Assembly (NCBI RefSeq): GCF_000819685.1
Contig: NZ_CDBR01000011.1
Coordinates: 1-51,026 of the forward strand
Direction: 5' to 3'
From: Aeromonas allosaccharophila
Lineage (GTDB): Bacteria; Pseudomonadota; Gammaproteobacteria; Enterobacterales; Aeromonadaceae
Length of the DNA: 51,026 nt
Positions within the stretch are counted from its first letter, which is position 1. Each line of letters begins with the position of its first letter. Shown here piece after piece: positions 27,208 to 36,664 of the stretch. A program made the translations under genes and the position numbers. The notes below the pieces were generated by a model. It ran no database searches. It worked only from the letters and a program-made list of their open reading frames with translations, and was not told the origin of the DNA.

Positions 27208-27252
27208 GGGGCCCGGGTGCATCTGAGCAATCGACTCAGCGGCCCGGGCCCC
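27208..27252 (+). terminator. Long GC-rich hairpin after the phosphatases
   Basis: GGGGCCCGGG (27208-27217) and CCCGGGCCCC (27243-27252) form a perfect outer stem, with an inner CTGAG/CTCAG pairing (27223-27227, 27235-27239). It is followed by GGCTCTTTCG. It may terminate or reduce transcription into the next gene, whose start lies only 18 bp beyond. Confidence 0.6.
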
Positions 27253-27270
27253 GGCTCTTTCGAGCGACAG

Positions 27271-27960
27271 ATGATGATGCGACTTTTGCTTTCGTTATGG
27301 CTGCTTGGCAGCACCCTCGCCTTCCCGCTTCATGCTGACGACACGCCCCCGGACCTCGCCGCCCGGATCAGCTATCACGACCGGAACACCAGCAGCGATG
27401 GCATCGCCAGAGAGAGTGTCTGGCAAGAGAAGTGGATGCGGGTGGGCAATCAGGTGTGGAGCCAGCGGCTCATTCCCCTCCCCCTTGCCCGTGCCTATCA
27501 CGCCACTCACGACGCCACCCCCGGCCACAAGCACTTTACCCACCAGATGGCGGCCCGCTGGGTCAGTCGCAGTGATGAGGGTGAAATTCAGCTGCGCTAT
27601 GCCGACAGCTGGCACAACCAACTGGTTGAGGTGCCGGTGGAAGAGTATGGCCAGGTGGCCTTCAAGCCCGACTGGCTGCGGATCAGCCATCTCGTCAACC
27701 CCGCGCTGATCGAGGGGATGACACCGCTGGATGAGGCCGCCCCCGAGCAGGCCCGCTGGTATGAAAAACGCGAAGGGCAGCAACGAACCCGCATTCTCTG
27801 GTCGAGTCAGTGGCAGATCCCGCTGGTGGTCGAGTCGGCCAGCCTCGATGGCTATCGCAGCTACCGGATGGAGGTGACCCTGCGCAAGCTGCCTGCTCAG
27901 CTCCCCTGGCAGCAACTCGCTGATTACGAAGTGCGCGATCTGCGGGATTTCTTCGACTGA
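27271..27960 (+). CDS. Periplasmic protein of unknown function
   Basis: A 229-residue protein that I do not recognise. It begins with a signal peptide (MMMRLLLSLWLLGSTLAFPLHA); three consecutive ATG codons leave the exact start open. The mature part is rich in Trp, His and charged residues and appears beta-rich, with stretches such as ILWSSQWQIPLVVES that loosely recall LolA-like folds (weak). It follows the phosphatase pair after a hairpin, so it may be a reduced-level third gene of the Pho operon. Confidence 0.7.
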   Translation: MMMRLLLSLWLLGSTLAFPLHADDTPPDLAARISYHDRNTSSDGIARESVWQEKWMRVGNQVWSQRLIPLPLARAYHATHDATPGHKHFTHQMAARWVSRSDEGEIQLRYADSWHNQLVEVPVEEYGQVAFKPDWLRISHLVNPALIEGMTPLDEAAPEQARWYEKREGQQRTRILWSSQWQIPLVVESASLDGYRSYRMEVTLRKLPAQLPWQQLADYEVRDLRDFFD

Positions 27961-28042
27961 GATCCCAACCCCTCAGCGGGCACAACGACAACGCAGGCAG
28001 GAATGTTACACTCTGCATATTCGACTCTGGCTCACGACCTTG

Positions 28043-28780
28043 ATGCGCGCTCTCTGCCTGCCCTTTTTTACCCTGCTGTTATTGCTGGTGAACACCGGTG
28101 CCCAGGCTATTGTGCTGGTGGCGGCCGAGTTGCCCCCCTATGTCATTCGCTCCTCTCACGGCAAACCAAGCGGTGTCGCCATCGAGATAATGGAAGAGGC
28201 GGCGCGACGCCTTAAAGAACCGCTCACCATCGAGCTGATGCCACTGGCCAGAGCCCTCACTCAGGCTATCCACCGCAAGGATGTGCTGCTGATCCCGCCG
28301 GTGCGCAGCACTCAACGGGAACACCTCTACTACTGGGTGACACCTATCCTCGATGAAGAGTTCGTCATCGTCAGTGATCGCAACGCCCATCCCACTCCGC
28401 TCACGTTAAAAGATCTTCCTTCGCTCAAGGTGGGCACCTTGCGTCACTCCTTCGGCCAGTACCTGCTCCAGCAGCGGCTAAATCTCGCCAGCCAAACCGT
28501 TGCCACCGAAGACCTCAATGCCCTCAAACTGCAACGAGGACGCATCGATGCCTGGGCCGCAGCCTGGAACGTCATTCTCTACAACCAGCAGACAGGTGGA
28601 TTTTCCATTGATGAGATAGTAAAAGGCGAATCCTTGATGCGGACCCAGTTATTTATCGCGGCCAGCAAGGATTTCCCCTTCACCGAAGGACGTCGCTGGC
28701 AAGCCGTGATCGACGAGATGCGCCATGATGGCACCCTGGCTCGGATCATCCGTCAGTACCACTATCAGGCTCCTGAGTAG
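28043..28780 (+). CDS. Orphan solute-binding protein, family 3
   Basis: A 245-residue periplasmic protein of the amino-acid-binding (SBP_bac_3) type. The signal peptide ends TGAQA. The mature part starts with VLVAAELPPYVIRSSHGKPSGVAIEIMEEAARRL, the usual first lobe, and includes KVGTLRHSFGQYLL. No transporter genes are adjacent. Such solitary proteins may be sensors or work with distant permeases. An ATG at 28043 is preferred over the TTG just before it. Confidence 0.75.
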   Translation: MRALCLPFFTLLLLLVNTGAQAIVLVAAELPPYVIRSSHGKPSGVAIEIMEEAARRLKEPLTIELMPLARALTQAIHRKDVLLIPPVRSTQREHLYYWVTPILDEEFVIVSDRNAHPTPLTLKDLPSLKVGTLRHSFGQYLLQQRLNLASQTVATEDLNALKLQRGRIDAWAAAWNVILYNQQTGGFSIDEIVKGESLMRTQLFIAASKDFPFTEGRRWQAVIDEMRHDGTLARIIRQYHYQAPE

Positions 28781-29023
28781 TCACTCAGTCACGGTTGCCA
28801 AGGCCGGCCAGAATGGTTATGGTAGCCCCATGAAAATACTCGTTATTTCCTCGCATTTGCTCACACCCTGCTGAGCCCCCGCCTCGCTCCTTCGGCCGCG
28901 AGTCGTTTGGGGGCATGGCATTTTCACTGTTTTGAATCTGTGTAAACCATTGTGTGACATCCAGCGTACTGGCCAGCCTTCCCTTGTCGGCCTGGCCTCT
29001 CTGCTATTGATAAGGAATATCCT

Positions 29024-29419
29024 ATGAAACAACCTCATCTCGTTATCTCCAGCCTTGATCTGGACCGTATCGAACAACTGCTCGGCAACCACCCGCAGCA
29101 TCTGGCCCTGCAAGAGGAGCTGGATCGCGCCGAGATCCGCGAACCGGCCGACATGCCGCCGGACGTGGTCACCATGAACAGCAAGGTGCGCTTCAAGATG
29201 CAGAGCAGCGGCAACGAGTTCTGCCTCACCCTGGTCTACCCGCGCGATGCCAAGGGTGACGAGAGCAATATCTCGGTACTGGCGCCGGTAGGCAGCGCCC
29301 TGCTCGGCCTGAAAGTGGGCGACAGCATCGCTTGGCCAGGCCCCGCAGGTCGCACCATCGAGGTGGAAATTCTGGAAGTGGTCTATCAGCCGGAGCGCGC
29401 CGGCGAGCTGCATCGCTAA
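29024..29419 (+). CDS. rnk: Regulator of nucleoside diphosphate kinase Rnk
   Basis: A 131-residue cytoplasmic protein. The N-terminal part is helical; the C-terminal part is a GreA/GreB-like FKBP domain (VVTMNSKVRF, LTLVYPRDA, ISVLAPVGSALLGLKVGDSIAW). Rnk binds RNA polymerase in E. coli but lacks the long coiled coil of Gre factors; the length agrees with E. coli Rnk (136). AAGGA precedes the ATG. A GC hairpin (29427-29446) follows without a T-run. Confidence 0.9.
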   Translation: MKQPHLVISSLDLDRIEQLLGNHPQHLALQEELDRAEIREPADMPPDVVTMNSKVRFKMQSSGNEFCLTLVYPRDAKGDESNISVLAPVGSALLGLKVGDSIAWPGPAGRTIEVEILEVVYQPERAGELHR

Positions 29420-29426
29420 CGCCGGT

Positions 29427-29446
29427 TGCGGGCAGGCCAGCCCGCA
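29427..29446 (+). other. Hairpin after rnk
   Basis: TGCGGGC (29427-29433) and GCCCGCA (29440-29446) pair around AGGCCA. No T-run follows, so it is a doubtful terminator. Confidence 0.4.
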
Positions 29447-29548
29447 CAGCCTGATCCCGATCAAGCTTCCCTTGCTTATCGAGCCGATTTTCCCCCTATC
29501 GTCCCCCGCCCCTTGAGCCTGACTCGGGGGGCAGGTATCTTGTTGGCC

Positions 29549-29566
29549 GCGTCATGGTCATGACGC
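29549..29566. promoter_or_regulatory. Perfect palindrome upstream of uhpA
   Basis: GCGTCATG (29549-29556) and CATGACGC (29559-29566) are perfect inverted arms separated by GT, ending 21 bp before the uhpA ATG. It could be an operator or a 5'-UTR hairpin that covers the translation start region. Confidence 0.55.
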
Positions 29567-29587
29567 ACCGAATTTCAGGCTGACATC

Positions 29588-30178
29588 ATGATAAAAATTG
29601 CCCTCATCGACGATCACCAGATCGTCCGATCCGGTTTTGCCCAACTGCTCAATCTGGAGCCCGATCTGCAGGTGGTCGCCGAATTCGGCTCCGCCAGCGA
29701 CGCCCTTGCCGGTCTGCCCGGCAGCGGGGCGCGGGTCTGCGTCTGCGACATCTCGATGCCCGACCAATCGGGACTGGATCTGCTCAAGCAGCTCCCATCC
29801 GGTCTGGCGGTGGTGATGCTCTCGGTCCACGACAGCCCGGCACTTATCGAGCAGGCACTGCAGACCGGCGCCAAGGGATTTCTCTCCAAGCGTTGCAGCC
29901 CGGATGAGCTGATCGCCGCCGTGCGCACCGCCGCCCAGGGGGGATGTTATCTTACGCCGGACATCGCCCAGAAGCTGGCCAGCAGCAGCCGGGATCCCCT
30001 CACCAATCGGGAGCGGGAGATTGCCCAGTTGCTGGCACAGGGACTGGAAGTAAAAGCCATCGCCGAGCAGCTTGGCCTCTCCCCCAAGACGGTCCACGTC
30101 CATCGCGCCAACCTGATGGACAAGCTCAAGGTCAGCAACAACGTCGAGCTGGCCCACCGCATGCTGGATAGCTGGTGA
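29588..30178 (+). CDS. uhpA: Response regulator UhpA
   Basis: A 196-residue NarL/FixJ-type response regulator. The receiver domain has acidic residues IDDHQ and the phospho-acceptor Asp54 (CVCDISMPD), with Lys at AKGFLSKR. The LuxR-type helix-turn-helix is at about 136-190 ([38 protein letters not shown]). By similarity and by the following uhpB and uhpC it is the regulator of hexose phosphate uptake. It overlaps uhpB by four bases. Confidence 0.92.
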   Translation: MIKIALIDDHQIVRSGFAQLLNLEPDLQVVAEFGSASDALAGLPGSGARVCVCDISMPDQSGLDLLKQLPSGLAVVMLSVHDSPALIEQALQTGAKGFLSKRCSPDELIAAVRTAAQGGCYLTPDIAQKLASSSRDPLTNREREIAQLLAQGLEVKAIAEQLGLSPKTVHVHRANLMDKLKVSNNVELAHRMLDSW

Positions 30179-31695
30179 TCTCCCGTTTTGCCAGCTATGT
30201 CGCCATCGCGCTGGCGGCCTGCTTCATCTTTGCTGCCGGCTGGTTTTGCCTCTGGAGCATCAGCCTGCATCTGGCGGGTGGCCCGGCGCTGGCGGTGCTG
30301 CTCTTCCCCTTCGGCCTGCGCCTCGGCCTGCTGTTGCAAAGTCCCGGCCACTACTGGCCGCCGCTATTATTGTGCGAAGGGCTGCTGCTCTACTGGCTCA
30401 ATCAGGAGGTGGGGCTGCCCCACTGGCCGTGGCTGGTCGCGGGCAGTCTGCTGACCCTGCTGCCGCTACTGATTGCCCGTCGCCAGCAGGTGCGCAACGA
30501 CTGGCAGCAACTGTTGCTGCTGCTCGCTACCGTCACGGCGGCGGCGCTGCTGCAAGCCCTGCTCTGGCATCTGGCGGGGGAAGATGGCCTCTCTGCCCTA
30601 CTGCTCAGCCTGACCGGCGGGCTGACGCTCACCTCCACCTGCATGCTGATCTGGCACTACCTCACCCGCGCCACCTGGGTGCCGCTCGGCCCTGCGCTGG
30701 TGGATCAGCCGGTGGACTGGCGCTTTCGCCATCTGGTCTGGTATCTGCTGCTATTCGTATTGAGCCTCTGGCTGCAACTGGGATTGCCCAACTCGCTGGT
30801 GCGCTTCACCCCGTTTTGTCTCGCCATCCCCATCATCGCCATGGCGTGGCGCTACGGCTGGCAGGGGGCGCTGCTCGCCACCCTGATGAACACCATCGCC
30901 CTGTTGGCCAGTCAGGCCTGGCACGATCACCCCCTCGATCTGCTGCTCTCCCTGCTGGCCCAGAGCCTCACCGGCCTGCTGCTCGGTGCGGGGATCCAGC
31001 GCCAGCGCGAACTCAATCAGGCGCTGACCCGCCAGCTCGCCCACAATCGCCAACTCACCGAGCGGCTGCTGGAGACCGAGGAGAGCATTCGCAAGGAGGT
31101 AGCGCGCGAGCTGCACGACGACATCGGCCAGACCATCACCGCCATTCGTACCCAGGCCGGGATCGTGCGCCGGCTCGCCCCCGATAATGTCGGGGTGGGC
31201 CAGAGCAGCGCCCTGATCGACACCCTGTCGCTCGGGATCTACGACGCGGTGCGCGGCCTGCTCGGTCGTCTGCGCCCGCGCCAACTCGACGACATGACCC
31301 TGGAGCAGGCGGTACGCAGTCTGTTGCGGGAGCTGGAGCTGGAGCGTCACGGCATCGTCACCCGGCTGGAGTGGCAGCTGGCGGATGGGGATCTCTCCGA
31401 TGCCCAGCGGGTCACCCTGTTTCGGGTCTGTCAGGAGGGGCTCAACAACGTGGTCAAACATGCCAATGCCCATTCGGTCACCATTCGCGCCCGGGCCAGC
31501 GGCGAGCAGTTGCAACTGGTGCTGGAAGATGATGGCCGCGGCCTGCCACAGAGTCGCCCGCAACAGGGCTATGGCCTGCTCGGCATTCGCGAGCGGGTAC
31601 AGGCCCTCGGGGGCAGCCTGCAACTCTCCTGCATCCACGGCACCCAGCTGACGGTCACCCTGCCCAGTCGCAGACGGGAGGAGAGTCATGGCTAA
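30175..31695 (+). CDS. uhpB: Sensor histidine kinase UhpB
   Basis: A 506-residue membrane kinase. The N-terminal half holds about eight hydrophobic helices of the MASE1 type. The HisKA_3 dimerisation domain carries the phospho-acceptor His in [16 protein letters not shown] near residue 314. The C-terminal ATPase domain shows [14 protein letters not shown] (N box), EDDGRGLP and [16 protein letters not shown]. Translation starts with GTG inside the uhpA stop (GTGA overlap). It should be controlled by UhpC in response to external glucose-6-phosphate. Confidence 0.92.
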   Translation: MISRFASYVAIALAACFIFAAGWFCLWSISLHLAGGPALAVLLFPFGLRLGLLLQSPGHYWPPLLLCEGLLLYWLNQEVGLPHWPWLVAGSLLTLLPLLIARRQQVRNDWQQLLLLLATVTAAALLQALLWHLAGEDGLSALLLSLTGGLTLTSTCMLIWHYLTRATWVPLGPALVDQPVDWRFRHLVWYLLLFVLSLWLQLGLPNSLVRFTPFCLAIPIIAMAWRYGWQGALLATLMNTIALLASQAWHDHPLDLLLSLLAQSLTGLLLGAGIQRQRELNQALTRQLAHNRQLTERLLETEESIRKEVARELHDDIGQTITAIRTQAGIVRRLAPDNVGVGQSSALIDTLSLGIYDAVRGLLGRLRPRQLDDMTLEQAVRSLLRELELERHGIVTRLEWQLADGDLSDAQRVTLFRVCQEGLNNVVKHANAHSVTIRARASGEQLQLVLEDDGRGLPQSRPQQGYGLLGIRERVQALGGSLQLSCIHGTQLTVTLPSRRREESHG

Positions 31696-31716
31696 TCACC
31701 ACCGGAGGGCCAGCCT

Positions 31717-33051
31717 GTGCTGAGTTTTATGAGAAGCGCGCCGCCCCAACCCCTTATCCGGGATCAGGCCGAGATCGACGCCACCTATCGCCACTGGCGG
31801 CTGCACCTGCTGCTGACCATGTATCTGGGCTACGCGATCTTCTACTTCACCCGCAAGAGCTTCAACTTCGCCATGCCGGACATGCTGGCGAGCGGCATGC
31901 TGGACAAGTCCGACATCGGCATGCTCTGGACCCTGTTCTACATCACCTACGGCTGCTCCAAGTTCTTCTCCGGCATCATCAGTGACCGCGCCAACCCGCG
32001 CTACTTCATGGGGATTGGCTTGATGGCTACCGGCGTCATCAATATCCTGTTCGGCCTCTCGTCGGCACTCTGGATGTTTGCCGCCCTCTGGGTCGCCAAC
32101 GCCTTCTTCCAGGGCTGGGGCTGGCCCCCCTGCTCCAAGCTGCTCACCAGCTGGTACTCGCGCACCGAGCGCGGGGTCTGGTGGTCGGCCTGGAACACCG
32201 CCCACAACGTCGGCGGGGCGCTCATCCCCCTCATCGTCAGCACCATCGCCCTGCAACATGGCTGGCGCTACGGCATGATAGTGCCCGGCCTTATCGCCAT
32301 CGTCGCGGGGTTGTTTCTCTGCTGGCGGCTGCGGGATACCCCGAGCGCCATGGGACTGCCGACAGTGGGCGAGTGGCGCAAGGATGCCATGGAGCTGGCC
32401 CAGCAGACCCAGGATGCGGGGCTCTCCCACCGCCAGATCCTGCGCAAATATGTGCTCGGCAACCCCTATATCTGGCTGCTGGCCTGCTGTTACGTGCTGG
32501 TCTATGTGGTGCGCACCGCCATCAACGACTGGGGCAATCTCTACATGACCGAGCAGCGCGGCTTCAATCTGATGAGCGCCAACTCGGCTATTTCGATGTT
32601 CGAGGTGGGGGGCTTTATCGGCGCCCTGGTGGCGGGCTGGGGATCGGACAAGCTGTTCAACGGCAACCGCGGCCCGATGAACCTCATCTTTGCGGTGGGA
32701 ATATTGCTGGCGGTGGGCTCACTGTGGCTGATGCCCTTCTTCAGCTATGTGATGCAGGCGGCCTGCTTCTTTACCATCGGTTTCTTCGTGTTTGGCCCCC
32801 AGATGCTGATCGGCATGGCAGCGGCGGAGTGCTCCCACAAGAATTCGGCAGGGGCCGCCACCGGCTTTGTCGGCCTGTTTGCCTACATGGGGGCGGCGCT
32901 GTCGGGCTATCCGCTGGCCAAGGTGATGGAGATCTGGCACTGGAACGGCTTCTTCGTGGTGATCTCGGTAGCGGCGGGCGTCTCGGCCCTGCTGCTGCTC
33001 CCCTTCCTCAAGGCGCAGGCCCCCAGAACGGCCCAAGCGGCGTCAGAGTAG
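31717..33051 (+). CDS. uhpC: Hexose phosphate sensor UhpC (MFS family)
   Basis: A 444-residue, 12-helix major facilitator protein that senses external glucose-6-phosphate. It is very close to E. coli UhpC along its length, for example YAIFYFTRKSFNFAMP, ISDRANPRYFMGIGLMATG, AINDWGNLYM, GWGSDKLFNGNRGPMNLIFA and MLIGMAAAECSHK. The GTG at 31717 has GGAGGG seven bases upstream; an ATG 12 bases later is in frame but poorly spaced. The transporter gene uhpT, which usually follows, is not here; a terminator and a convergent gene come next. Confidence 0.93.
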   Translation: MLSFMRSAPPQPLIRDQAEIDATYRHWRLHLLLTMYLGYAIFYFTRKSFNFAMPDMLASGMLDKSDIGMLWTLFYITYGCSKFFSGIISDRANPRYFMGIGLMATGVINILFGLSSALWMFAALWVANAFFQGWGWPPCSKLLTSWYSRTERGVWWSAWNTAHNVGGALIPLIVSTIALQHGWRYGMIVPGLIAIVAGLFLCWRLRDTPSAMGLPTVGEWRKDAMELAQQTQDAGLSHRQILRKYVLGNPYIWLLACCYVLVYVVRTAINDWGNLYMTEQRGFNLMSANSAISMFEVGGFIGALVAGWGSDKLFNGNRGPMNLIFAVGILLAVGSLWLMPFFSYVMQAACFFTIGFFVFGPQMLIGMAAAECSHKNSAGAATGFVGLFAYMGAALSGYPLAKVMEIWHWNGFFVVISVAAGVSALLLLPFLKAQAPRTAQAASE

Positions 33052-33088
33052 CGGATGGCATGACAAGCCAGATCCGGCAAGCGAAAAC

Positions 33089-33118
33089 AGGCAGGGCGCG
33101 GATCATCGCGCCCTGCCT
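33089..33118. terminator. Bidirectional terminator after uhpC
   Basis: AGGCAGGGCGCG (33089-33100) and CGCGCCCTGCCT (33107-33118) pair around GATCAT. TTATCC follows on the plus strand and TTTTCGC on the minus strand, so it can serve both convergent genes. Confidence 0.85.
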
Positions 33119-33152
33119 TTATCCCTCCTTTATCCCTAAACCTATCCCTGCC

Positions 33153-34286
33153 TCAGGCCGCCTGACAGACCCGGTTCTTCCCTTCCCGTTTGGCCCGATA
33201 GAGGGCGTCATCCGCGCGCCGGAACAGGTGGTCGAAATGCCACTCTCCCTGCCAGTGGGCGACCCCCATGCTGACGGTAATATGGATCCCCTCCACCTCG
33301 CTGGCCGCGAGCTGAACCAGCAGTGACTGGCAACGGGCGATCGCCTCGTCTGCGGTGGCATGGCGAAACAGCAGCACAAACTCCTCGCCCCCAAAGCGAC
33401 CGGCCAACACCCCCTCCAGCTCGCGCAGCGCCAGCCCGACCCGCTCCAGTACCCGATCGCCCACCTCATGACCATGCCGATCGTTGACCTGCTTGAAGTC
33501 ATCCAGATCGAGCACCACCAGCGCCCCCTGTTGTGCAGGCCGTCCCCGGGCCAGACGTTCCATAAAACCGCGGCGATTGAACAACCCGGTCAACGGGTCA
33601 TGACTGGCCTGATAGCGCAGCTCCAGCGCCCGGTGCTGGTTGCAGAGCAGCAGCACCCCGAAGGTGAGCATGGAGCTGCCCACCAGCATGGAGACATAGG
33701 GCAACACGTTGAACAGCTGACGCTGGAACGGGCTTTCGATCACCTCGCCCCAGACGGCACATATCCGCATCAGGGTCATGGCAATCAGCACCAGATTGAG
33801 GCCAATCAGCACCCAGACAGCCACCTGATAATCGGGGCGTCCGTGGCGCCAGAGCTGCCAGATGATCAGCGTACTGAGCACGAGGAAGGTGGCGCTGCTG
33901 ATCATCACCCGCACCGCAATCCGGCCATCGATGGCGACCGACCAGGTCATGATGGCGGCAAACAGCAGGATGAAGCCCCAGCAGGCGCGCCAGCCGGGCG
34001 GTTGACGGAAGAAACAGCGCTGGGCGACCAGCAGCAACAACACATGAAAAATCAGGAATACATTGCCAACCCAGGAGCCATAAGGCGTGGGAGTCAGCAG
34101 CAGACTGGCGAATCCCGCCTGACCCAGCATGGCAAACAGGCTGGACCACCACCAGACCCCGACGCCGGGAATATCGTGGTGAGTCACGCGAATGATGGTG
34201 AGCGTGAGGAAACCGAGACAATAGCCACACAAGGCCATGATCATCAAGGTAAAAATATCCAGCTTGAGCAGTAGTGAGGCGTCCAT
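33153..34286 (-). CDS. Membrane-bound diguanylate cyclase (GGDEF)
   Basis: A 377-residue protein. Residues 1 to about 215 hold six or so hydrophobic helices without a known sensor motif. The GGDEF domain starts at HDPLTGLFNRRGF (about 232), has DLDDFKQVNDRHGHEVGD and the active-site GRFGGEEF, an accepted active variant. It should make cyclic di-GMP. The usual RxxD inhibitory site five residues before GGEEF is absent (LEGV in that place), so product inhibition by the I-site is unlikely. Confidence 0.9.
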   Translation of the reverse strand: MDASLLLKLDIFTLMIMALCGYCLGFLTLTIIRVTHHDIPGVGVWWWSSLFAMLGQAGFASLLLTPTPYGSWVGNVFLIFHVLLLLVAQRCFFRQPPGWRACWGFILLFAAIMTWSVAIDGRIAVRVMISSATFLVLSTLIIWQLWRHGRPDYQVAVWVLIGLNLVLIAMTLMRICAVWGEVIESPFQRQLFNVLPYVSMLVGSSMLTFGVLLLCNQHRALELRYQASHDPLTGLFNRRGFMERLARGRPAQQGALVVLDLDDFKQVNDRHGHEVGDRVLERVGLALRELEGVLAGRFGGEEFVLLFRHATADEAIARCQSLLVQLAASEVEGIHITVSMGVAHWQGEWHFDHLFRRADDALYRAKREGKNRVCQAA

Positions 34287-34798
34287 ACCAAAGCCATACA
34301 GAGAGGGTAACTGAGTATATGAGAAGCGTTTGCCTAGACCCAGAGGGACCTGACTGTTTTCACAATAAAAACATCCTGTTCGCCGGTTTTTCGCGCTGCT
34401 GGCTCACTATCGCCATTCCGTCACCACAGGCTCGATTCATACCCGCTGATGAGATCCCCCCGACAAAAGCCACATGCGAGCCCCTCGCTATGTAACAAAA
34501 TGTCTTGGGCACAATTTGGGCTTGAACCCACCCCATTAGATAGATATGTTGTTTTCGTGTGATTTTATGAATGAAGCCATGAGCAATAAATGTCTCTAAC
34601 CTGTTGAGTCTTCTGACACAATCTGTTTTTGGTACATTTTTCACTCAACCACTATTCATAGCATCTCATATGGGGCTTTTGTCCCGCTCAAGACATTCAT
34701 CCTGTCTTGCCTGTTGCCGGATGCAGCAGTCTCTTGTGCCACGGAGTCGCACGGGATCAGGTTCAAGGCCGAACACACCACCGACAGAGACGTCACTT
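34287..34798. promoter_or_regulatory. Divergent intergenic region, diguanylate cyclase / ABC transporter
   Basis: A 512-bp gene-free region with AT-rich parts, especially 34470-34680. Promoters for both flanking genes must lie here, but I see no clear operator, riboswitch or terminator. Open frames across it have no ribosome binding site or family resemblance. Confidence 0.4.
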
Positions 34799-35605
34799 AT
34801 GATCAAAAAACTGATTCTTTCTACCCTGCTGTTTTGCGGGATCGCCACGGCGGCACCGGCACCGACCCCTGCCCCCACGTCCACCCTGGATGCCGTACTC
34901 GAACGCGGCGTGCTGCGAGTTGGCTTCGATGCGGGCTATCAACCCTTCGAGATGACCAACAAGCAGGGCCAATACATCGGCTTTGACGTGGATCTCGCCA
35001 AGATGGTCGCCAAAGAGATGGGCGTGAAAGTCGAGTTCGTCAACACCGCCTGGGATGGCATCATTCCGGCGCTCTTGACCAACAAATTCGACGTCATCAT
35101 GGGCGGCATGACCGTCACTCCCCAGCGCAACCTGCGGGTCAACTTCGCCGATCCTTACATCGTGGTCGGCCAGACCATCGTGCTGCGCAAAGAGAAGGCA
35201 GGCGAAATCAAATCCTTCACCGATTTGAACGATCCCAAGTACAAGATCGCGGTCAAGCTCGGCACCACCGGCGAGCAGGCGGTCAAGCGCCTGATCCCGA
35301 AAGCCACCCTGCTGCAGTTTGAAACCCAGGATGACGCCAAGCTGGAAGTGATCAACGGCAAGGTCGATGCCTTCGTCTATGACCTGCCATACAACGCCAT
35401 CTTCGCCTCCCAGAATCAGGGCGCCGTGGTGCACCTCGACAAGCCGTTCACCTTCGAGCCGCTGGCCTGGGCCATCCGCAAAGGGGATCAGGACACCCTC
35501 AACTGGTTCAACAACTACCTGCGCCAGATCAAGGGCGATGGCAGCTACGACCGTCTCTACAAGAAGTGGTTCGAATCCAATACCTGGCTGAACCAGCTCA
35601 AATAA
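34799..35605 (+). CDS. Amino-acid ABC transporter substrate-binding protein
   Basis: A 268-residue periplasmic binding protein of family 3. The signal peptide ends GIATAAPA and is followed by a Pro/Ala/Thr-rich linker. The binding fold shows VLRVGFDAGYQPFEM, YIGFDVDLAKMVAKEMGV, FDVIMGGMTVTPQR and KLGTTGEQAV, typical of polar amino-acid binders. The ATG at 34799 follows a weak ribosome binding site; a frame upstream to 34604 has no signal sequence. It is the first gene of a three-gene transporter. Confidence 0.9.
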   Translation: MIKKLILSTLLFCGIATAAPAPTPAPTSTLDAVLERGVLRVGFDAGYQPFEMTNKQGQYIGFDVDLAKMVAKEMGVKVEFVNTAWDGIIPALLTNKFDVIMGGMTVTPQRNLRVNFADPYIVVGQTIVLRKEKAGEIKSFTDLNDPKYKIAVKLGTTGEQAVKRLIPKATLLQFETQDDAKLEVINGKVDAFVYDLPYNAIFASQNQGAVVHLDKPFTFEPLAWAIRKGDQDTLNWFNNYLRQIKGDGSYDRLYKKWFESNTWLNQLK

Positions 35606-35612
35606 CCTCCGG

Positions 35613-35632
35613 GGGGCGGCACATGCCGCCCC
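35613..35632 (+). other. Hairpin between binding-protein and permease genes
   Basis: GGGGCGGCA (35613-35621) and TGCCGCCCC (35624-35632) pair with only CA between them. Such hairpins after binding-protein genes often stabilise the upstream mRNA and give it higher expression than the permease. Confidence 0.6.
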
Positions 35633-35677
35633 TGCACCACGCAGCTCCCCACACAATAACGAGAAGAGGTTGTGACT

Positions 35678-36664
35678 GTGCACACACCCAAACCGACAAG
35701 ACAGATGGAAAAACAGCCCAATCAGCTACTCTGGCAGGGCGTCTTCCTGCTGATGCTGCTGGTTGCGGTATTCGGCATCTACAAGGCTGTCCAGTCCGTG
35801 GATTACACCTGGCGCTGGGAACGCATTCCCCAATACATCGCCTATCAGGCGGAGCAGAAGAATCTGGCCGAATTTGACGGCACCGTGATTGCAGGCACCA
35901 GCGAGGCCGAGAAGGGCAAGCTGTTCCTGCAAGACGATCTCGACCCCAATGTGCGGCAAGCCATCGCCAGCACCGGCGTACAAGTCGCGGAAGGGGATAC
36001 CATTTTTCGTGGCGATACCCTCGACACCCAGCTGAGCTGGACCGCAGGCCCCATCGCCTGGGGCGTCTGGGTCACCGTCAAGCTCTCGCTGGTGGCGGGC
36101 ATCTTCGCCATCCTGCTCGGCACCCTGGCCGGGCTGGCGCGTCTCTCCCCCAATCCTGCCCTGCGCAATCTGGCGGTCACTTACGTGGAGCTCATCCGCG
36201 GCACGCCGCTGCTGGTGCAGATCTTTATCGTCTACTTCTTTATCGGCACCGTGCTGAACCTCGATCGCTTCACCGCCGGGGTCGCCGCGCTGGCGGTCTT
36301 TACCGGCGCCTATGTGGCGGAGATCGTCCGCGCCGGTATCAGCTCGATCCACAAGGGGCAGATGGAGGCAGGTCGCAGCCTGGGTATGACCTCGGCCCAG
36401 ACCATGCGCTACGTGATTCTGCCGCAGGCGTTCAAGCGGGTGCTGCCGCCGCTGGCAGGGCAATTCATCAACCTGATCAAGGACTCCTCGCTGGTCTCGG
36501 TCATCTCCATCACCGATCTGACCAAGGCGGGGCGCGAGGTGGTCAGCTCCACCTTCAGCCCGTTCGAGGTGTGGTTTACCGTGGCCCTGCTCTATCTGGT
36601 GCTCACCGGCACTCTCTCTTTCCTGGTACGCCGTCTCGAGGTGAAATATGCGCGCAGCAACTGA
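35678..36664 (+). CDS. Amino-acid ABC transporter permease
   Basis: A 328-residue inner-membrane permease of the His/Glu/Gln type. One N-terminal helix (about 17-36) is followed by a periplasmic insert of about 80 residues and then the five-helix permease core. The EAA-loop for ATPase contact is in AGRSLGMTSAQTMRYVILPQAFKRVLPPL. The preferred start is GTG at 35678, eight bases after GAGG; GTG at 35672 and ATG at 35705 are alternatives. Its last 15 codons recur in altered form 100 bp downstream. Confidence 0.9.
   Translation: MHTPKPTRQMEKQPNQLLWQGVFLLMLLVAVFGIYKAVQSVDYTWRWERIPQYIAYQAEQKNLAEFDGTVIAGTSEAEKGKLFLQDDLDPNVRQAIASTGVQVAEGDTIFRGDTLDTQLSWTAGPIAWGVWVTVKLSLVAGIFAILLGTLAGLARLSPNPALRNLAVTYVELIRGTPLLVQIFIVYFFIGTVLNLDRFTAGVAALAVFTGAYVAEIVRAGISSIHKGQMEAGRSLGMTSAQTMRYVILPQAFKRVLPPLAGQFINLIKDSSLVSVISITDLTKAGREVVSSTFSPFEVWFTVALLYLVLTGTLSFLVRRLEVKYARSN

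Noticed and set aside
34287..34798. ArgR-like box ahead of the amino-acid transporter
   Set aside because: A single ATGAAT-type half near 34565 lacks a matching second half at the right spacing.
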